From: Erysipelotrichaceae bacterium
Lineage (GTDB): Bacteria; Bacillota_I; Bacilli_A; Erysipelotrichales; Erysipelotrichaceae
Length of the DNA: 37,625 nucleotides
Direction: 5' to 3'
NCBI GenBank assembly: GCA_900759455.1
Contig: CAAEVI010000119.1
Span: 1 to 37,625 of the forward strand
Shown here in pieces: positions 16,421-23,457 of the stretch. Under the pieces are notes generated by a model, which had not been told where the DNA came from, made no database searches, and saw nothing but the letters and a program-made list of their open reading frames with translations. The position numbers and the translations under genes are program-made. How positions within the stretch are numbered: position 1 is the first letter of the stretch; the number at the start of each line of letters is the position of its first letter.

Positions 16421-16997
16421 AATTATGTTCAATGGATAAACAGACTTCTTTGACAGTTGCCAGATTTTGCATTGCGCTGCTTTTCGCAATTACTTTCCAA
16501 GCCAGCAGCGAAATGGTAAAGTCCACCATGCTGTGGATCAAAGAACCGATGCCTACCAGCATAAACAGCAGATAAAACAGCTCTGAAGCATCATAGCCGC
16601 CATACATCGGCAATACGATGATAACTTCGCACAATGCGTGGATCACACCGATGATAAAATTAAAAACAAGGATCTTCCACGGACTGCTGAATAAATCCGG
16701 ATGCCTTTTCAGATACAAAGCTCCGCCATAGGCCCATACAACATGACTCAGGGCACGAAGCACGACCGGAAGCGTAAAACCATACAGATAAAATCCGACG
16801 GTCGTTCCGATTGCCGCACCCAGAGCGGTCATCGGCGATACAAACATTGCGGCCATGATGGCAACATGAGATCCCAATGTAAAAGACATAGGCTCTAAGA
16901 TAATCTTGACTGGCGAGATGATGGGAACCAGGATACCGATTGCGATCAGCATTGCGGTAATGCACATCATCTGAACATGTTTTTTTGACTGACTCAT
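16419..16997 (-). CDS. niaX: ECF transporter S component, probable niacin type (NiaX)
   Basis: A 192-residue membrane protein with about six helices, the substrate-capture part of an energy-coupling-factor importer. The start (AMLIAIGILVPIISPVKIILEPMSFTLGSHVAIMAAMFVSP) and the later VVLRALSHVVWAYGGALYLK resemble NiaX niacin S components as I know them. The ATPases and T component are not in the window, so it must share a general EcfAAT. The upstream perfect operator and the NiaR gene at 30033-30530 support niacin. ATG 16997 has GGGGGA seven bases upstream; a TTG two codons earlier is less likely. Confidence 0.75.
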   Translation of the reverse strand: MSQSKKHVQMMCITAMLIAIGILVPIISPVKIILEPMSFTLGSHVAIMAAMFVSPMTALGAAIGTTVGFYLYGFTLPVVLRALSHVVWAYGGALYLKRHPDLFSSPWKILVFNFIIGVIHALCEVIIVLPMYGGYDASELFYLLFMLVGIGSLIHSMVDFTISLLAWKVIAKSSAMQNLATVKEVCLSIEHN

Positions 16998-17014
16998 GGA
17001 CAATTCCCCCTACC

Positions 17015-17050
17015 TAGTATAGATATGTGTCAAGACACATATCTATACTA
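17015..17050 (-). promoter_or_regulatory. Perfect 36-bp operator before niaX, candidate NiaR site
   Basis: Arms 17015-17031 and 17034-17050 are perfect 17-base inverted repeats around AA, with core TGTGTC-AA-GACACA. It overlaps the -10 and start site of the niaX promoter, as a repressor operator would. NiaR, the niacin-responsive repressor, is encoded at 30033-30530. The link to NiaR is inference, as I could not compare with published motifs. Confidence 0.75.
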
Positions 17051-17075
17051 TAATCACATCCATTTCGATTGTCAA
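17047..17075 (-). promoter_or_regulatory. Promoter of niaX
   Basis: Minus-strand consensus TTGACA (17070-17075), 17 bases, TATAGT (17047-17052). The -10 runs into the operator at 17015-17050. Confidence 0.75.
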
Positions 17076-17087
17076 TCAAAAATGTCC

Positions 17088-17474
17088 TTATTTCTCCATT
17101 GCAAATGCATAGGCCTCTGTCAGCCAATGAAAGAAAACATCATCCAGCTGATCAGGTGAGCTGATGACAAAATGTGTCGTCCACCGGCCCGGATACGGTT
17201 CGCTGACCGCCATGTCTCTGTCTGTATGCAAACGGTAAGGCATGCCAAGGGTGACAGTCAAATAAGGAGCGGGAAGTTCCCCCTTTTTTCTGACTCGCAG
17301 AAAAGAAACGCACGCAAACACATGCCGATTGGCAAATGTGATCTGCGTCTTCTGTACATAAACAAACGTATCCGGAAACAGGCGCAAAAGCTTTTCCTTA
17401 AAAGTTTGATAGATCGACACTGCTCTTCGGTGCTTGACGAAAAACTGTTCCTCTTTTTCATTCAGGACATACAT
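17088..17474 (-). CDS. DUF5655 domain protein
   Basis: A 128-residue cytoplasmic protein matching the DUF5655 layout: KTQITFANRHVFACVSFLRV in the middle, then PYPGRWTTHFVISS and DDVFFHWLTEAYAFA at the end. The biochemical function is not known. ATG 17474 has AAAGGAG ten bases upstream. It stands alone between the thiT terminator and the niaX promoter; a TATAAT at 17502-17507 is its probable -10. Confidence 0.8.
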   Translation of the reverse strand: MYVLNEKEEQFFVKHRRAVSIYQTFKEKLLRLFPDTFVYVQKTQITFANRHVFACVSFLRVRKKGELPAPYLTVTLGMPYRLHTDRDMAVSEPYPGRWTTHFVISSPDQLDDVFFHWLTEAYAFAMEK

Positions 17475-17511
17475 CGGATCACTGCTCCTTTCTCTCCCTT
17501 CATTATAAAAC

Positions 17512-17537
17512 AAAAAGGATCATCAGATGATGATCCT
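17512..17537 (-). terminator. Terminator after thiT
   Basis: Stem 17516-17524 with 17529-17537 (nine pairs), loop AGAT; five T follow on the minus strand. It lies 13 bases after the thiT stop. Confidence 0.75.
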
Positions 17538-17550
17538 CTTATCCGTTTCA

Positions 17551-18057
17551 TTACTGCCGGTTCAGCGGAAGACGCTTCACGATGATTGGTACCAGGATCA
17601 TGCCGACGATGCAGGTAGCGATCATATACGGTGCATTGTATGTGATGGAGCCCCGCAGCGTTGTTTCCCATACCAGAACGCCGCCAATCGTATGACTGGC
17701 AAAACGCAGGAAGTTGGTAATGATCACGCCGGTATATAAATATCCGAAATTAGGAAACAGGCTGGCGATTCCGTAGATGGAAAACGCAAACAGATAATCG
17801 AGAACAAAGCCAAACAAGTTTGTCATATACATCGGACCAGTCACGAACTGTACCAAAACAGAGATCAGACCGGAAAGCACCGCTTTCTTCCAGCCCAGAT
17901 GATAGCTGCATACCAACAGCACAACGGTCGATACACCGATGCTTCCGCCTTTAGGCATCTGCAGAAAAGGGATAAACTCATTGGAAAACACATCCAGTAC
18001 CGCAAATAATGCGGCATACATTGCCATAAAAACCAGATCTTTAACTTTTGAATTCAT
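17551..18057 (-). CDS. thiT: Thiamine ECF transporter S component ThiT
   Basis: A 168-residue, six-helix substrate-binding membrane protein for thiamine uptake with a shared ECF module. Family segments include MPKGGSIGVSTVVLLVCSYHLGWKKAV, YLFAFSIYGIASLF and NFLRFASHTIGGVLVW, whose Trp, Glu and aromatic residues line the thiamine site in ThiT. A TPP riboswitch at 18110-18195 confirms the substrate. Ribosome site GGAGG (18067-18071) lies nine bases before ATG 18057. Confidence 0.95.
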   Translation of the reverse strand: MNSKVKDLVFMAMYAALFAVLDVFSNEFIPFLQMPKGGSIGVSTVVLLVCSYHLGWKKAVLSGLISVLVQFVTGPMYMTNLFGFVLDYLFAFSIYGIASLFPNFGYLYTGVIITNFLRFASHTIGGVLVWETTLRGSITYNAPYMIATCIVGMILVPIIVKRLPLNRQ

Positions 18058-18064
18058 AAAAAAA

Positions 18065-18084
18065 CACCTCCATTAAGTGAGGCG
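18065..18084 (-). promoter_or_regulatory. Ribosome-site-sequestering hairpin of the thiT leader
   Basis: Arms 18065-18070 and 18079-18084 form a six-pair stem (one G-T) that hides the GGAGG ribosome site. Seven T follow before the ATG, so the same hairpin could also work as a terminator just in front of the gene. It lies about 25 bases past the aptamer, as an expression platform should. Confidence 0.55.
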
Positions 18085-18109
18085 TAAGGATAACTGAAAA
18101 AAACAACAG

Positions 18110-18195
18110 ACTCCCTACGCTGGCACTACCCAGATCAGGTCATGAGGGACCGGCTTACGCACATCTCAGCATCATTCACAATGCGCCCCTGTCTT
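18110..18195 (-). ncRNA. TPP riboswitch (THI element)
   Basis: The minus strand reads ACAGGGGCGC, GCTGAGATG, ACCTGATCTGG, TAGTGCCAGCG, AGGGA in that order, the conserved core of the thiamine-pyrophosphate aptamer. It lies just upstream of thiT in the same direction and turns the gene off when TPP is present. Confidence 0.96.
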
Positions 18196-18205
18196 TGACA
18201 CATAA

Positions 18206-18233
18206 ATTATAATTAAATTTTTACAAAATGCAA
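18206..18233 (-). promoter_or_regulatory. Promoter of the thiT riboswitch transcript
   Basis: Minus-strand TATAAT (18206-18211) and TTGCAT (18228-18233), 16 bases apart, starting transcripts just in front of the aptamer. Confidence 0.6.
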
Positions 18234-18242
18234 GTTTTTCAT

Positions 18243-18269
18243 AAAAAACAGACAGCATGAACTGTCTGT
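18243..18269 (-). terminator. Terminator after the ABC exporter operon
   Basis: Arms 18248-18255 and 18262-18269 (eight pairs) with a 6-base loop and six T on the minus strand, 12 bases past the permease stop. Confidence 0.75.
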
Positions 18270-18280
18270 CAAAGGATTTA

Positions 18281-19843
18281 TCAAGGACGCAGCCTGAATG
18301 TCTTGAGTGCGTAACGTCCGACCAGATAATAAGTGATGCTTCCGTATACAACAGAGAATATGATCATCAGCAGGCCGAACAGGAATGTATCGATGCGCAG
18401 ATAGATAAAGCAGTAGCAGACAGCGTACGTGATCCCCATCACGATACCGTATGTGCTGCTTTTTGTTTCCGTTGCCGCATTATATGGCTGCAGCAGATAA
18501 TAGCAGGCCAGAAAGTGAATGGAAAACAGGACACTGATGCCCAGTATGCTGATTGCTGCAACCGCACACGTGATCAAATCGCTGCTGTCACAAACAAACA
18601 GGATGCCCGCATAACCAACGGCAAGCACGAGCGCCGGCAGCAGATTGATCCGGATCACATCGAACAAACGACAGCGAAACAAGGAGAGAACGACGTCCCT
18701 GCGGCGGTAAAATGAATACGTAAGCATGCTGTGATCACAGTTGTGAAACATTGCCTGTACGACATTTTTTCCGGAATGAAAAGCATAGATAAGGAACGTA
18801 AGATAAGGCAGGCTCTGAATGGCAACCTCATGCGCTTCCTGATGCAGAGAAGGAAAATACAGCAAAGTGACGATCGCGGCTATATCCAAGAGCGCAATGA
18901 TCGCTGCCAGCCATTTGGCATAACGCCACAGCATGCGGCGGTGCCGCTTGACAAACAGATCATTAAAATACACACACCCCTTTTTATTGCTCGAAATATT
19001 TTCGTCGTTGTCGATTTTTTTCTGATAAGATTCCTTGGTTATTTTGTTGAGATTTAAGCTGACTGCCGAATTTTTCTGATTCAACAGCTGCTGGGCAAGC
19101 GGACGATACAGGGAACAGCGCCACAAATAAGGGAACAACAGCGATCCGCCGACCACACACAATACCGCCAAAGCGACAATGAGAGCAGAAGGAAGAAAGA
19201 TTTTCACAGGCAAAGCCGCATAAGCCGCCAGCCAGCAAAGTGCGATAATCGTCCAGCTGATCTTTTCCGGCGCATTTTCATTGCGTACGAATCCGCTTTT
19301 TTCAAACCGGCGAAGCGACAAAGCGACACTGAGCGTCTTCATGCCGGCAACGCCGAAAGGAATGATGCACAGCCACAACGGTGCCTGCAGATTAGCTGCC
19401 AGAAACAATAAAACAAACTGTGTTCCGACAAACACACGGCCAATGGTATACAGATGCTGACTGATCGAATACTGTCTTGCATCCATGCGCATCAGTATAA
19501 TGGCATAATATTTGTCTTTGGTAGGATCAAACATATAGCAGTTTGACACTGCACCGGCAATGGACAAAAAGAAATAAATATGCGCAAATGCATCATAAGG
19601 CAAAGACAGCAGCTGCATCGGAACAAACATAAGGACGATCAGATACAGACCGTTTTTTACCAGCATGGAAAAGAACTCCCATATGACTGCGCATATGCAG
19701 GCAAAGCTTTTTAAGCCCTTGGCAGCATACAGCGCGGAAGGCAGCATATCTCCCAGCAGCGGTACCTGTTTCAGCGAATAAATGATCGTATTGATACGAT
19801 ATGCGATCCGCAGCCGAAGGGCGATCCGAAATGTATTAAACAT
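18281..19843 (-). CDS. ABC exporter membrane subunit, substrate unknown
   Basis: A 520-residue integral membrane protein with roughly twelve hydrophobic segments in two halves. The halves are joined by a charged cytoplasmic stretch of about 60 residues (LNQKNSAVSLNLNKITKESY onward). No named family was recognised; it resembles long ABC-2-like exporter permeases. The start at ATG 19843 overlaps the ATPase stop by eight bases and has GGAGGAAGACC directly in front, inside the ATPase gene; the longer frame has no further hydrophobic sequence. It works with the ATPase at 19836-20540. Confidence 0.85.
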   Translation of the reverse strand: MFNTFRIALRLRIAYRINTIIYSLKQVPLLGDMLPSALYAAKGLKSFACICAVIWEFFSMLVKNGLYLIVLMFVPMQLLSLPYDAFAHIYFFLSIAGAVSNCYMFDPTKDKYYAIILMRMDARQYSISQHLYTIGRVFVGTQFVLLFLAANLQAPLWLCIIPFGVAGMKTLSVALSLRRFEKSGFVRNENAPEKISWTIIALCWLAAYAALPVKIFLPSALIVALAVLCVVGGSLLFPYLWRCSLYRPLAQQLLNQKNSAVSLNLNKITKESYQKKIDNDENISSNKKGCVYFNDLFVKRHRRMLWRYAKWLAAIIALLDIAAIVTLLYFPSLHQEAHEVAIQSLPYLTFLIYAFHSGKNVVQAMFHNCDHSMLTYSFYRRRDVVLSLFRCRLFDVIRINLLPALVLAVGYAGILFVCDSSDLITCAVAAISILGISVLFSIHFLACYYLLQPYNAATETKSSTYGIVMGITYAVCYCFIYLRIDTFLFGLLMIIFSVVYGSITYYLVGRYALKTFRLRP

Positions 19844-20540
19844 GGTCTTCCTCCCGCAGCGCATTGAGAATGCTTTCCTTGAACGCATCTTCATTTTCTG
19901 TTCCCGGGATTTCTTTTAATACGCCGTGATTCAACACGACGATCTCGTCACATAAATCAAGTGCCAGCTCCATGATATGCGTGGACAAGATCAGAATGCT
20001 GTCCTTTTTCAGCTGACGCAGGATCGATTTCATTTCTTCCGCAACGACTACATCCAGTGAAGTCAGCGGTTCATCCAGCAGCAACACTTTCGGATGGGCT
20101 ATGATGTTGATCAGCATTTGCATCTTGTTCTTCATGCCGTGCGAAAAATCTTTCAATAAACGGTCACGGTCCTCTTTTTCGATATTGATGAAATCAAAAT
20201 ATTCATCCAGAGATTTTTGATTCGGAATCGTTTTTTCGTTGATTTCCAGAAAGAACTTTAAAAACTCCCTGGCCGTAAGGAATTCAGGTACCTGCGGAGT
20301 TGAAAGCACATAGCCGATATCTTCGATTTGCAGATCGTGCTTTTCGATGCCCTCTTCAATATAAAAAGTTCCTCCGTCGACCGTCAGATCCCGATTCAGA
20401 CAATTAAACAGGGTCGTCTTTCCCGCACCGTTACGCCCTAGCAAACCGTAGATCTTACCTTCTTCAAAAGTAAAGCTGATATCTTTCAGCACTTCTTTTT
20501 TCTCAAATTTCTTTTGTAAATGTTCAATCGTTAATTTCAT
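19836..20540 (-). CDS. ABC exporter ATP-binding subunit
   Basis: A 234-residue ABC ATPase of the ABC-2/export class. Walker A is GRNGAGKTT, the signature is FSHGMKNKMQ, Walker B is VLLLDEPLTSLD, and the switch is THIMEL. The signature Ser-His-Gly form is typical of the CcmA/EcsA/bacitracin-type groups. Its permease partner follows directly. The transported substrate is unknown; drugs, peptides or lipids are all possible. Confidence 0.92.
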   Translation of the reverse strand: MKLTIEHLQKKFEKKEVLKDISFTFEEGKIYGLLGRNGAGKTTLFNCLNRDLTVDGGTFYIEEGIEKHDLQIEDIGYVLSTPQVPEFLTAREFLKFFLEINEKTIPNQKSLDEYFDFINIEKEDRDRLLKDFSHGMKNKMQMLINIIAHPKVLLLDEPLTSLDVVVAEEMKSILRQLKKDSILILSTHIMELALDLCDEIVVLNHGVLKEIPGTENEDAFKESILNALREEDHV

Positions 20541-20580
20541 TCTCTCCCACCTTTTTCTTCATGAAATACCTTGTACATTT

Positions 20581-20586
20581 ATTATA
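20581..20586 (-). promoter_or_regulatory. -10 box of the ABC exporter operon
   Basis: Minus-strand TATAAT at 20581-20586 inside an AT-rich stretch, with no clear -35. An inverted repeat ATAAAA ... TTTTAT with a 7-base centre lies just upstream and could be an operator. Confidence 0.45.
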
Positions 20587-20688
20587 AAATAACTTGTTTT
20601 ATTAGAAAAGTTTTTAATCCCGTCCCTTTTTGACATGTTTTGTTCTTTGTTGACCAGCATTTCCCGTCTCATCCGCTTCACGGTCGTT

Positions 20689-21048
20689 TTATTGTCTTGT
20701 ATACTCCTTTTCTTTCAATATGAATGTGTCTTCCTGTAAGTAATATAAATGAGGATCCTGCAGTGCTTCTTCCTTTGTTCCTGCTTTTTCATATGCTATT
20801 TTGCCATCCCATTTCATGGTAAAGACCAGTGTCCTGTCTTTTTCGATCACATAGGAGACCGGATCAGCACCCGTCAATGTCTTTACCGGCACATCCGCAC
20901 ACGTTCCGTTTCCGTGAAAGACCATCGTATGTTCACCGTCTTTTTCCTTCCAGGTTCCCGCAACTAAGCCGGCAAAACATCCTTCCAGCAAAACCGCGAT
21001 GATCAAAAAAACAGTGACATGCAAAAACAACTTAATTTTTCTCAACAT
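20689..21048 (-). CDS. Small lipoprotein of unknown function
   Basis: A 119-residue lipoprotein. The signal peptide ends in LLEGC (Cys24). The mature 95 residues start AGLVAGTWKEKDGEHTMVFHGNGTCA, a pattern of small lipocalin-like or DUF5640-like beta proteins (GxW, then FxxxGxC), not assignable with certainty. AAAGGA lies seven bases before ATG 21048. It is divergent from the XRE gene at 21205 and shares its control region. Confidence 0.75.
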   Translation of the reverse strand: MLRKIKLFLHVTVFLIIAVLLEGCFAGLVAGTWKEKDGEHTMVFHGNGTCADVPVKTLTGADPVSYVIEKDRTLVFTMKWDGKIAYEKAGTKEEALQDPHLYYLQEDTFILKEKEYTRQ

Positions 21049-21140
21049 CTTTTTCCTTTCCGTCAGATGCTTATTTAATCTTTCTTATCAATTCTGCCTC
21101 AATTTAATATCTTTTATTCCGTTTGATGTCCTTATTTTAA

Positions 21141-21177
21141 TACAAATATTTACTATTGATTCTAGTAAATATTTGTA
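21141..21177. promoter_or_regulatory. Long inverted repeat between lipoprotein and XRE gene, candidate operator
   Basis: Arms 21141-21155 and 21163-21177 are perfect 15-base inverted repeats around a 7-base centre (TTGATTC). The centre holds a possible plus-strand -35 (TTGATT, 21156-21161), 17 bases from TATGCT (21179-21184). It ends 27 bases before the XRE start and suits autoregulation. Confidence 0.65.
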
Positions 21178-21204
21178 CTATGCTATATTTCAGATGGTGA
21201 TTGA

Positions 21205-21432
21205 ATGACAAATGCGGTTTTGATAAAAAGAATGCGTGATCTTCGGGAAGATCATGACTACACGCAGACAGAAGTTGCTGATTACCTCAAAACATCGCAA
21301 ACGATGTATGCCAGATATGAAAGAGGAGCGAACGAGCTTCCGATCCGCCATTTAGTGTCACTGTGTTTGTTATATCATGTATCTGCCGATTATCTGTTGG
21401 GGCTCACTCAGATAAAGCAGCATGATCTGTAG
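21205..21432 (+). CDS. Small XRE-family regulator
   Basis: A 75-residue protein that is almost entirely one Cro/CI helix-turn-helix: RMRDLREDHDYTQTEVADYL, then KTSQTMYARYERGANELPIRHLVSLCLLYHVSADYLLGL. No sensor domain is present. GGTGATTG precedes ATG 21205. The divergent lipoprotein gene and the long inverted repeat between them suggest a local regulatory pair; an antitoxin-like role is possible but no toxin is adjacent. Confidence 0.85.
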   Translation: MTNAVLIKRMRDLREDHDYTQTEVADYLKTSQTMYARYERGANELPIRHLVSLCLLYHVSADYLLGLTQIKQHDL

Positions 21433-21446
21433 TTTTTCATAAACAA

Positions 21447-21507
21447 AAAACAGGAACTGTGAATTTCATCCTGAAAAATGACCAGGATGATTTCAAGGTT
21501 CCTGTTT
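21447..21507. terminator. Bidirectional terminator between the XRE gene and dusB
   Basis: Outer arms 21447-21457 and 21497-21507 (11 pairs) enclose an inner stem of TCATCCTG with CAGGATGA. It serves the XRE gene from one side and dusB from the other. Confidence 0.7.
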
Positions 21508-21514
21508 TGTTTTC

Positions 21515-22537
21515 TTATGCATGGTTGTCCAGCATTTCTTCATATTCCCGCAAAATATGATCAAATTCCGCATAAGTTGCGATACGTGAAAGTTTTTCCT
21601 TGACCGGATGACTGCCCGGCAGTCCTTTGATATACCATGTGGCATGTCCCCGCATCTCTTTCATTCCGACATTTTCTCCTTTAAGTGCTGTCAGCTTTCG
21701 GGCATGCTCGCGGGCAATGGCAAAACGTTCCTGATATGTCACCTGAGGCAGCTTTTCCCCATGTGTCAGATAATGGGAACACTGACGAATGAGCCATGGA
21801 TCTCCCAGCACGCCGCGGCCGATCGCAACAGCATCCACATTCGTTTCCTCAAACATGCGCACCATATCTTCCACGCTGCGCACATCTCCGTTGCCGATCA
21901 CGGGAATCTGCACGGCACGTTTGACATCCGCAATGATGCCCCAGTCTGCCTTTCCTTCATACATCTGGGCACGGGTCCGGCCGTGGATACATATCGCACT
22001 TGCCCCGGCAGCTTCCATCCGTTTGGCAAAATCTACCGCATTGATGTGTGCGCTGTCGAATCCGGATCGAAATTTCACGGTCACAGGCTTTTGCACCGCC
22101 GCAACGACGGCCTCCACCAGTTTCTGCGCATGTTCAGGCTCCTTCATCAGTGCACTTCCTGCATGCGCCTTGATCACTTTATTCACCGGACATCCCATAT
22201 TAATATCGATGATATCACAGCCTGTCTGCTGATCCAGCAGTTTTGCCGCATAGACCATGCTTTCAATATCATGTCCGAAAATCTGCAGGCTCATCGGATG
22301 TTCATCATCCATGACCTGCGTCATATGCAGTGTTTTTACATTATCATAAAACAGAGCCTTGTCGCTGACCATCTCGGCACAGACAAGTCCGGCCCCGAAC
22401 CGCTTGCAGATGCTGCGAAAGGCAATATTGGAAACCCCTGCCATCGGCGCGATGACCAGACGGTTGGCAATCTCCACATCACGGATCGACCAGCTAGTTT
22501 TTGCGGCTGAAGTTTTCGATAAACTGTTTAAGGTCAC
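21515..22537 (-). CDS. dusB: tRNA-dihydrouridine synthase DusB
   Basis: An FMN flavoprotein that reduces uridine to dihydrouridine in tRNA. Motifs are VIAPMAGVSN at the barrel start, catalytic Cys in INMGCPVNKVIKAHAGSALM, CIHGRTR, GNGDVRS and AIGRGVLGDPW. No ATG lies near the expected N-terminus; GTG 22537 is chosen because GAGGAGGAG (22542-22550) sits four bases upstream, giving 340 residues and a 44-base overlap with hslO. A GTG at the start of VEIANR is the other option and has no ribosome site. The overlap indicates co-translation with hslO. Confidence 0.9.
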   Translation of the reverse strand: MTLNSLSKTSAAKTSWSIRDVEIANRLVIAPMAGVSNIAFRSICKRFGAGLVCAEMVSDKALFYDNVKTLHMTQVMDDEHPMSLQIFGHDIESMVYAAKLLDQQTGCDIIDINMGCPVNKVIKAHAGSALMKEPEHAQKLVEAVVAAVQKPVTVKFRSGFDSAHINAVDFAKRMEAAGASAICIHGRTRAQMYEGKADWGIIADVKRAVQIPVIGNGDVRSVEDMVRMFEETNVDAVAIGRGVLGDPWLIRQCSHYLTHGEKLPQVTYQERFAIAREHARKLTALKGENVGMKEMRGHATWYIKGLPGSHPVKEKLSRIATYAEFDHILREYEEMLDNHA

Positions 22538-23387
22538 GCAGCTCCTCCTCACTGAAATGATAGCGTTCGTTGCAGAAATTGCAGGTAATTTCACAGCCGT
22601 GGTCTTCATCGATCATCTTGTCGATCTCATCCATGCTCAGCGTCGTCAGCACTCGTTTCATCGTTGTCTTCGAACAATGACATTTGAAACATACATCCTG
22701 GGAGGACAGAATCTTGACATCATCAAACATTTCTTCCAGGATCTGTTCCAGCGAATCTTTTTCCTTGATCAGTGTCGACATCGGTGCCAGCTTTGACAAT
22801 GCTTCTTCGCAGCGGCGGATATCTTCCTCATCCGCATCCGGCATCATCTGCAGGATAAGGCCGCCTGCTGAAATAATGTGATTGTCCGTATCGACCAGCA
22901 CACCGACACTGACTGCCGAAGGTGTCTGTTCGCTTACGGTAAAGTAATAAGCAAAATCATCGCCGATCTCTCCGCTTTGCAAAGCAACCGCACCGGACCA
23001 GTTTTCCTTCATGCCCATGTCCTTGATGACTTCCAGCGTTCCTTCTTTTCCGACGGCAATGCCGACGGCCAGCTTTCCGGTATCATTGTACTGATAATGA
23101 ATATGCGGATTGGATACAAAACCGCGGACATGTCCGTCGCTGTATGCATCGACCAGTACGGTACCGATCGGCCCGCCGCCGTTGATGCGGATGGTCAGCT
23201 GTTCCTTATCGCTTTTCAGCATGCTTCCCATCATAGATCCGACAGTCAGGGTCCGTCCTAACGCCGCAGAAGCTGTCGGCCACAAGTCGAAGCGTGTCCT
23301 AGCTTCTTCCACCAGTGCTGTCGTCGAACAAATATAAATACGTACATGCTCATTGCATGCAACTGCTTTTAGTAAATAGTCCTTCAT
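22494..23387 (-). CDS. hslO: Redox-regulated chaperone Hsp33
   Basis: A 297-residue cytosolic holdase activated by oxidation. The N-terminal domain has ARTRFDLWPTASAALGRTL and the GPIGTV(L)V linker strand. The C-terminal zinc switch is intact: CFKCHC followed by CNFC, four or more cysteines in the CxC/CxxC pattern. GGAGGAG lies six bases before ATG 23387. An extended -10 TGTTATACT (23414-23422) is the likely promoter. Confidence 0.95.
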   Translation of the reverse strand: MKDYLLKAVACNEHVRIYICSTTALVEEARTRFDLWPTASAALGRTLTVGSMMGSMLKSDKEQLTIRINGGGPIGTVLVDAYSDGHVRGFVSNPHIHYQYNDTGKLAVGIAVGKEGTLEVIKDMGMKENWSGAVALQSGEIGDDFAYYFTVSEQTPSAVSVGVLVDTDNHIISAGGLILQMMPDADEEDIRRCEEALSKLAPMSTLIKEKDSLEQILEEMFDDVKILSSQDVCFKCHCSKTTMKRVLTTLSMDEIDKMIDEDHGCEITCNFCNERYHFSEEELRDLKQFIENFSRKN

Positions 23388-23413
23388 AACAGTCTCCTCC
23401 TGTTCGCTTTACT

Positions 23414-23422
23414 AGTATAACA
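23414..23422 (-). promoter_or_regulatory. Extended -10 promoter of hslO-dusB
   Basis: Minus strand TGTTATACT between the ftsH terminator and the hslO ribosome site. No consensus -35 is visible. Confidence 0.5.
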
Positions 23423-23429
23423 TAAGAGA

Positions 23430-23452
23430 AAGCAGGGCTTCCAGCCCTGCTT
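23430..23452 (-). terminator. Terminator after ftsH
   Basis: Arms 23430-23439 and 23443-23452 (10 perfect pairs, 3-base loop). The following T run is interrupted, so some read-through into hslO is likely. Confidence 0.6.
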
Positions 23453-23457
23453 CATGA

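Noticed and set aside
18190..18204. Second NiaR-like half-site (ATGTGTC-AAA-GACAG) before thiT
   Set aside because: Only one arm fits and the other arm is the start of the TPP aptamer, which explains the sequence.
21608..22510. 300-codon plus-strand frame
   Set aside because: Antisense to dusB, whose motifs are complete; the composition is that of a shadow frame, rich in His and Cys.
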